DNA from: M55B175 sp964635265 | Lineage (GTDB): Bacteria > Desulfobacterota > Desulfobacteria > Desulfobacterales > Desulfosalsimonadaceae | Assembly: GCA_964635265.1 (NCBI GenBank) | Contig: CAZWNV010000019.1 | Location: 1 to 27,054 of the forward strand | Direction of reading: 5' to 3' | Length of the DNA: 27,054 nucleotides | Shown: piece by piece, positions 24,221-27,054 of the stretch | Layout of the letters: each line of letters opens with the position of its first letter | Position numbering within the stretch: the stretch's first letter is position 1 | Position numbers and translations under genes: made by a program | Notes under the pieces: model-generated | Database searches by the model: none | What the model was told of the DNA's origin: nothing | Seen by the model: the letters and a program-made list of their open reading frames with translations, nothing else

Positions 24221-25081
24221 CTATACCCCGCTGCCCGCAAGCCGCTTCACTCCGTCGGTATCCTCAACAAAGACCTGCATGTGCGGAAAGGGAATCTCGA
24301 TGCCCGCACTATCCAGGGCTTTTTTGCATTTTTCCGTATACTCCCAGCTCAAGGGGTACTTCTGTACAGAATCCTCCGTCCAGAACCGCATCTCCAGGTT
24401 TACACTGGAATCGCCCAGGCTTGTCACCAGAACTGCCGGGGGCGGGCTGGACATGACGCGGTCATCGCCGGCAAGCGTGCTCAGCATTACTTGCCTGGCA
24501 TTTTGGATGTCCTCCTTGTATGCAATACCGATCGGCACCCGCACCCGGATTTTCGGCGTCAGCGTATAGTTGATCACCCGCTCCTGGGCGAGCTGCTTGT
24601 TGGGCACCACCGCGGTTTCATTGTCAAAAGTGGTCAACACCGTAGTGCGCAGCCGGATCTCGGATACCGAGGCATGCATGTTCCCGATGGAAATCCAGTC
24701 GCCCTCCTTGAAAGGCTGATCAATGATGATGGCAACCCCGGAGATAAAATTGGCTATGGTGTCCTGGGCGGCAAAGGAAAATGCCAGACCGGCGATACCG
24801 ACGCCGGCAATAAGGGAGGCGATGTTGATGCCCAGTTGATCCGCAACGGTCAGTGTTGCAATGACCACTACAATATATTTGACAAACCGCTGCAAAAGCC
24901 TTTGGGCGTGTTCGGACATATGGGTCCGCTCCAGCGCCCTCCGGATCACCTTGTTCATGGTGCGGATAATGATCCAAAACAATAAAATCAGCAGGATGGC
25001 GCTGAGGAACTTCGGCATATACCCCATGGCGCTTGCTGCCAGGGCATCGAAGTGAATCGCTCCCAAAAACTGCTCAACCAT
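24221..25081 (-). CDS. mechanosensitive channel, MscS family (second copy)
   Basis: 286 residues. It has the same plan as its neighbour: TM1 FLSAILLILLFWIIIRTM, TM2 YIVVVIATLTVADQLGINI, pore helix IAGVGIAGLAFSFAAQDTIANFISGVAIIIDQPF, then the beta domain (EGDWISIGNMHASVSEIRLRTTVLTTFDNETAVVPNKQLAQE) and vestibule domain. The A/G packing pattern in the pore helix is kept. AGGAG lies 9 bp before the ATG. The two proteins are related but far from identical, so this is an old duplication or separate acquisition, not a recent copy. A promoter-like sequence lies upstream. Confidence 0.95.
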   Translation of the reverse strand: MVEQFLGAIHFDALAASAMGYMPKFLSAILLILLFWIIIRTMNKVIRRALERTHMSEHAQRLLQRFVKYIVVVIATLTVADQLGINIASLIAGVGIAGLAFSFAAQDTIANFISGVAIIIDQPFKEGDWISIGNMHASVSEIRLRTTVLTTFDNETAVVPNKQLAQERVINYTLTPKIRVRVPIGIAYKEDIQNARQVMLSTLAGDDRVMSSPPPAVLVTSLGDSSVNLEMRFWTEDSVQKYPLSWEYTEKCKKALDSAGIEIPFPHMQVFVEDTDGVKRLAGSGV

Positions 25082-25134
25082 CTATAAATCTCCTCGCAAA
25101 TGAATATGTGAATCATCTTCTGCCGACTATATGC

Positions 25135-25163
25135 AGTATCCACCGAATCCGAAAAAATTTCAA
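25135..25163 (-). promoter_or_regulatory. sigma70-like promoter for the MscS pair
   Basis: On the minus strand TTGAAA (25163-25158) and GATACT (25140-25135) are exactly 17 bp apart, about 55-80 bp before the start of the upstream MscS gene. Confidence 0.45.
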
Positions 25164-25313
25164 CTATCCTTTGCGGCAATATCCCGGTGTCCCCTGTATA
25201 CCGGCCCACCGTTGGTAAACATAACTATATCACATCTCATATCAAAGACAAGCCACCGCACGGAAGGGCCCTGCCAATAGCGTCGCATCCCGAAGATCCG
25301 GAAAAATGCAGAC

Positions 25314-25342
25314 TTGACCTACGGCCTTTGAAACATGATAAA
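25314..25342 (+). promoter_or_regulatory. sigma70-like promoter for the transglutaminase-like gene
   Basis: TTGACC (25314-25319) and GATAAA (25337-25342) are 17 bp apart. The predicted leader is about 140 bases long. Confidence 0.45.
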
Positions 25343-25431
25343 AGAGGTCTCATACATAATCCAGCAGCAGCCTTTGCGGGGGTTTTGTTGGTGATGAAAT
25401 TTTCAGTCTTTCGCTTATCGGAGAACTACGG

Positions 25432-25469
25432 GCAATCCGGCCCGGAGCCGCGCGGGTAGCGGCTATTGC
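25432..25469 (+). promoter_or_regulatory. bulged hairpin in the transglutaminase leader
   Basis: GCAAT (25432-25436) pairs with ATTGC (25465-25469), and AGCCGC (25446-25451) with GCGGCT (25459-25464), leaving a 9-base bulge on the 5' side and a 7-base loop. It ends just before an A-run and the ribosome site AGGAGG (25477-25482). It matches no riboswitch I know. Confidence 0.35.
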
Positions 25470-25488
25470 AAAAAAAAGGAGGAAAAGA

Positions 25489-27054
25489 GTGCCTGGAAGA
25501 TGGAACCGCTTCATTTTGTCGATTTTCATAATCCTTCTCATTTCAGCCAATATTGGTCTTGCCGCGGAACATCGCATGGAATACCAATTTGAAGTGATCA
25601 ATAAAGATGGCGGCAATACCCTCTGGAATTCGCTTTGGATCCCGATACCGAACACAACAAACTATCAATACAATATTGATTTAACAGGGATCACCCCGGA
25701 GCCTTCAAAAATATATACCGATCCGGAGCATAATAATACCGTATTGTATTATGAAAACGCCCCGGCCGTTATTTCCGGCAGCTTCGAATATAGACGCAAG
25801 CCGCCCTTTGCCTTTGATGTGGATGCCCAAAAGATCGGCCAATATGAAAAAAAGTCCCCTCTCTATCAACTCTACACCAGATCCGAGACCTGGATCGAGG
25901 CGGATGCCCCGGAGATTGCAAGCAAGGCTGAAGAAATTGTGGAGGGCTTGGCCAACCCGTATGCAAAAGCCCAACATATCAATGATTTTGTGTATAATTA
26001 CCTTACCCCGGAGCAGATTCCCTGGACGACACCCGAAGAATACTTTGATGCATATGGAGCCTTGGCGACCTATAAGCGGGGCTCTGGAACCTGTCAGAAT
26101 TATGCCCTTGTATTTGTCGCCCTCTGCCGGGCGGCAGGCATACCAGCCCGCACTGTACACGGCATCAATTTCTTTGAGGGGTTACTCGGGGAAGAGATCA
26201 GCATTGAAGACTGGAGCCACACCTGGGCGGAGTTTTATCTTCCCGAATATGGATGGATTACTGTGGATCCCAGCCAAAATCAATTCGCGGAAGTCTCGAA
26301 CCTGCGCCTGGCCTATTCCGTGGGCAACAACATAACTGTAAGCCCGCCGTGCAATTCGCCGGACACTTGGTACTGCCATAAAGGAACAGCCATGTCCCTG
26401 GGCTATACCGTGCCCTTTACTGAAGAACGGATCACCATAGACGAACGCGATCCGGAAAACCGGAACAACCTGTATTTTCCCCATGTGGCAAGCGACGGGC
26501 AGTGGGGAACGGAGATCGCCGTCGTCAACAAGAGCAGCGGGCAGGTTGCAGGGACCCTGGCGGCCTATGACGGAGACGGCAAGAAACTGGAAGAAGAGTC
26601 CCTGGCGTTATCCGGCAACGGGCGCTGTGCCCGGATTGTCGGCGAGGCATTCTCCGATCCGGGAAAAATCCGCTATATCGTGTTCTCCCCGGACTCCCCG
26701 GCGTCACCGGATGTGTGCGGCTACACCAAGTTCTATCAGGAGGACCTGTACAGGGTTGCTGTGCCGGCGGTGAAGAAAATTAACGAAGGAGACATATATA
26801 TTCCCCATATTGCCTCCGATGATACGTGGTGGACGGGACTGGCGCTTGTCAACACAACAGATACAGAAAAGAGCCTGACGATTCGCTTTGACACCGGCCG
26901 GACCGAGACCGTCCGGATGGCTCCGGGCGCCCATCAAAGCTTCTCCATCCGGGAGCGCTTGGGCGCTGCGCAGCCGGATATCGAGTCCGCCGAGATAGAG
27001 GGCGGCGAAGGCGTTATCGGCCTGGAGCTCTTCGGGCACAAAAAAAAGCCCCAG
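25489..27054 (+). CDS. secreted transglutaminase-like protein with C-terminal repeats (cut by window end)
   Basis: At least 522 residues, open to the window edge. The start is GTG with AGGAGG 6 bp upstream. A signal peptide (about 1-26) ends IGLAA. An N-terminal beta domain (27-130) leads to the transglutaminase-like core (about 140-275), with Cys202 in SGTCQNYALVF, His244 in WSHTWAEFYL and Asp260 in GWITVDPS. This is the full Cys-His-Asp triad of the papain-like transglutaminase/peptidase fold. After the core come two similar blocks starting YFPHVASDGQWGTEIAVVN (329) and YIPHIASDDTWWTGLALVN (437), spaced 108 residues, probably beta-sandwich repeats. Such proteins may cut or crosslink peptides in the envelope; the substrate is unknown. 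No partner gene is visible. Confidence 0.88.
   Translation, partial: MPGRWNRFILSIFIILLISANIGLAAEHRMEYQFEVINKDGGNTLWNSLWIPIPNTTNYQYNIDLTGITPEPSKIYTDPEHNNTVLYYENAPAVISGSFEYRRKPPFAFDVDAQKIGQYEKKSPLYQLYTRSETWIEADAPEIASKAEEIVEGLANPYAKAQHINDFVYNYLTPEQIPWTTPEEYFDAYGALATYKRGSGTCQNYALVFVALCRAAGIPARTVHGINFFEGLLGEEISIEDWSHTWAEFYLPEYGWITVDPSQNQFAEVSNLRLAYSVGNNITVSPPCNSPDTWYCHKGTAMSLGYTVPFTEERITIDERDPENRNNLYFPHVASDGQWGTEIAVVNKSSGQVAGTLAAYDGDGKKLEEESLALSGNGRCARIVGEAFSDPGKIRYIVFSPDSPASPDVCGYTKFYQEDLYRVAVPAVKKINEGDIYIPHIASDDTWWTGLALVNTTDTEKSLTIRFDTGRTETVRMAPGAHQSFSIRERLGAAQPDIESAEIEGGEGVIGLELFGHKKKPQ

Larger units (their letters stand above)
25082..25488. other. divergent intergenic region between mscS and the transglutaminase gene
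   Basis: The stretch of about 400 bp has no credible gene; the 90-residue frame at 25187-25459 has no family features. It contains two outward promoter candidates (25135-25163 minus, 25314-25342 plus) and a leader hairpin (25432-25469). Confidence 0.5.

Noticed and set aside
25187..25459. 90-codon frame in the mscS-transglutaminase gap
   Set aside because: No ribosome site or recognisable family, and it spans the promoter and leader of the transglutaminase gene.
25350..25488. c-di-GMP-I (GEMM) riboswitch before the transglutaminase gene
   Set aside because: The conserved blocks around the ligand pocket could not be found on either strand; only a chance GCAAAGGC on the minus strand.

Overview
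The window looks like chromosomal DNA of an anaerobic, probably sulfate-reducing, member of the Desulfobacterota (class Deltaproteobacteria in the older scheme). I infer this from four things: a tungsten-type aldehyde:ferredoxin oxidoreductase (AOR) with a four-cluster iron-sulfur partner, a persulfide-dioxygenase-like protein, a C_GCAxxG_C_C redox protein that appears to use selenocysteine, and GC-rich codon use that leaves long open shadow frames opposite real genes. There is no rRNA, tRNA, CRISPR array, transposase or phage gene, so the window is ordinary chromosome with some unusual proteins.

Layout. 1-2566 (+): the end of an ABC-2 type exporter operon (ATPase tail and two permeases). 2665-2994 (-): a small J-domain protein. 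3266-4180 (+): a DMT/EamA transporter behind a good sigma70-like promoter. 4284-6199 (+): a small membrane protein and a YibE/F-family membrane protein. 6241-11430 (+): two secreted proteins. The first has 1261 residues and joins a zinc phospholipase C-like domain, a long coiled coil, a PASTA domain and two Cys-rich segments. The second carries a LamG-like domain. 11435-15703 (-): an operon-like set of persulfide dioxygenase/rhodanese, Tat-signal iron-sulfur protein and AOR. 16041-17129 (-): a lone ProX-type betaine-binding lipoprotein with its own promoter and terminator. 17278-21972 (-): a tight five-gene run of cstA, a small protein, an ArsA/GET3-type ATPase, a membrane-anchored unknown and a PAS-GGDEF diguanylate cyclase. 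22319-23251 (+): a two-domain C_GCAxxG_C_C protein. 23300-25081 (-): two MscS channels. 25489-end (+): a secreted transglutaminase-like protein, cut by the window edge.

The strongest discovery is at 22319-23251. An in-frame TGA (22385-22387) sits exactly where the first conserved Cys of the C_GCAxxG_C_C family belongs, and the reading frame continues without a break on both sides. I read this as a selenoprotein of 310 residues with Sec23. Its second, duplicated domain keeps Cys at the matching place, and a possible SECIS hairpin follows the TGA.

Two other points deserve attention. The multidomain phospholipase C/PASTA protein has an architecture I do not recognise. The cstA-GET3-GGDEF run links a nutrient transporter to a tail-anchor/arsenite-type ATPase and to c-di-GMP without any arsenic gene nearby. 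ProX and the two MscS channels together suggest an osmotic-stress theme on the right side of the window (inference).
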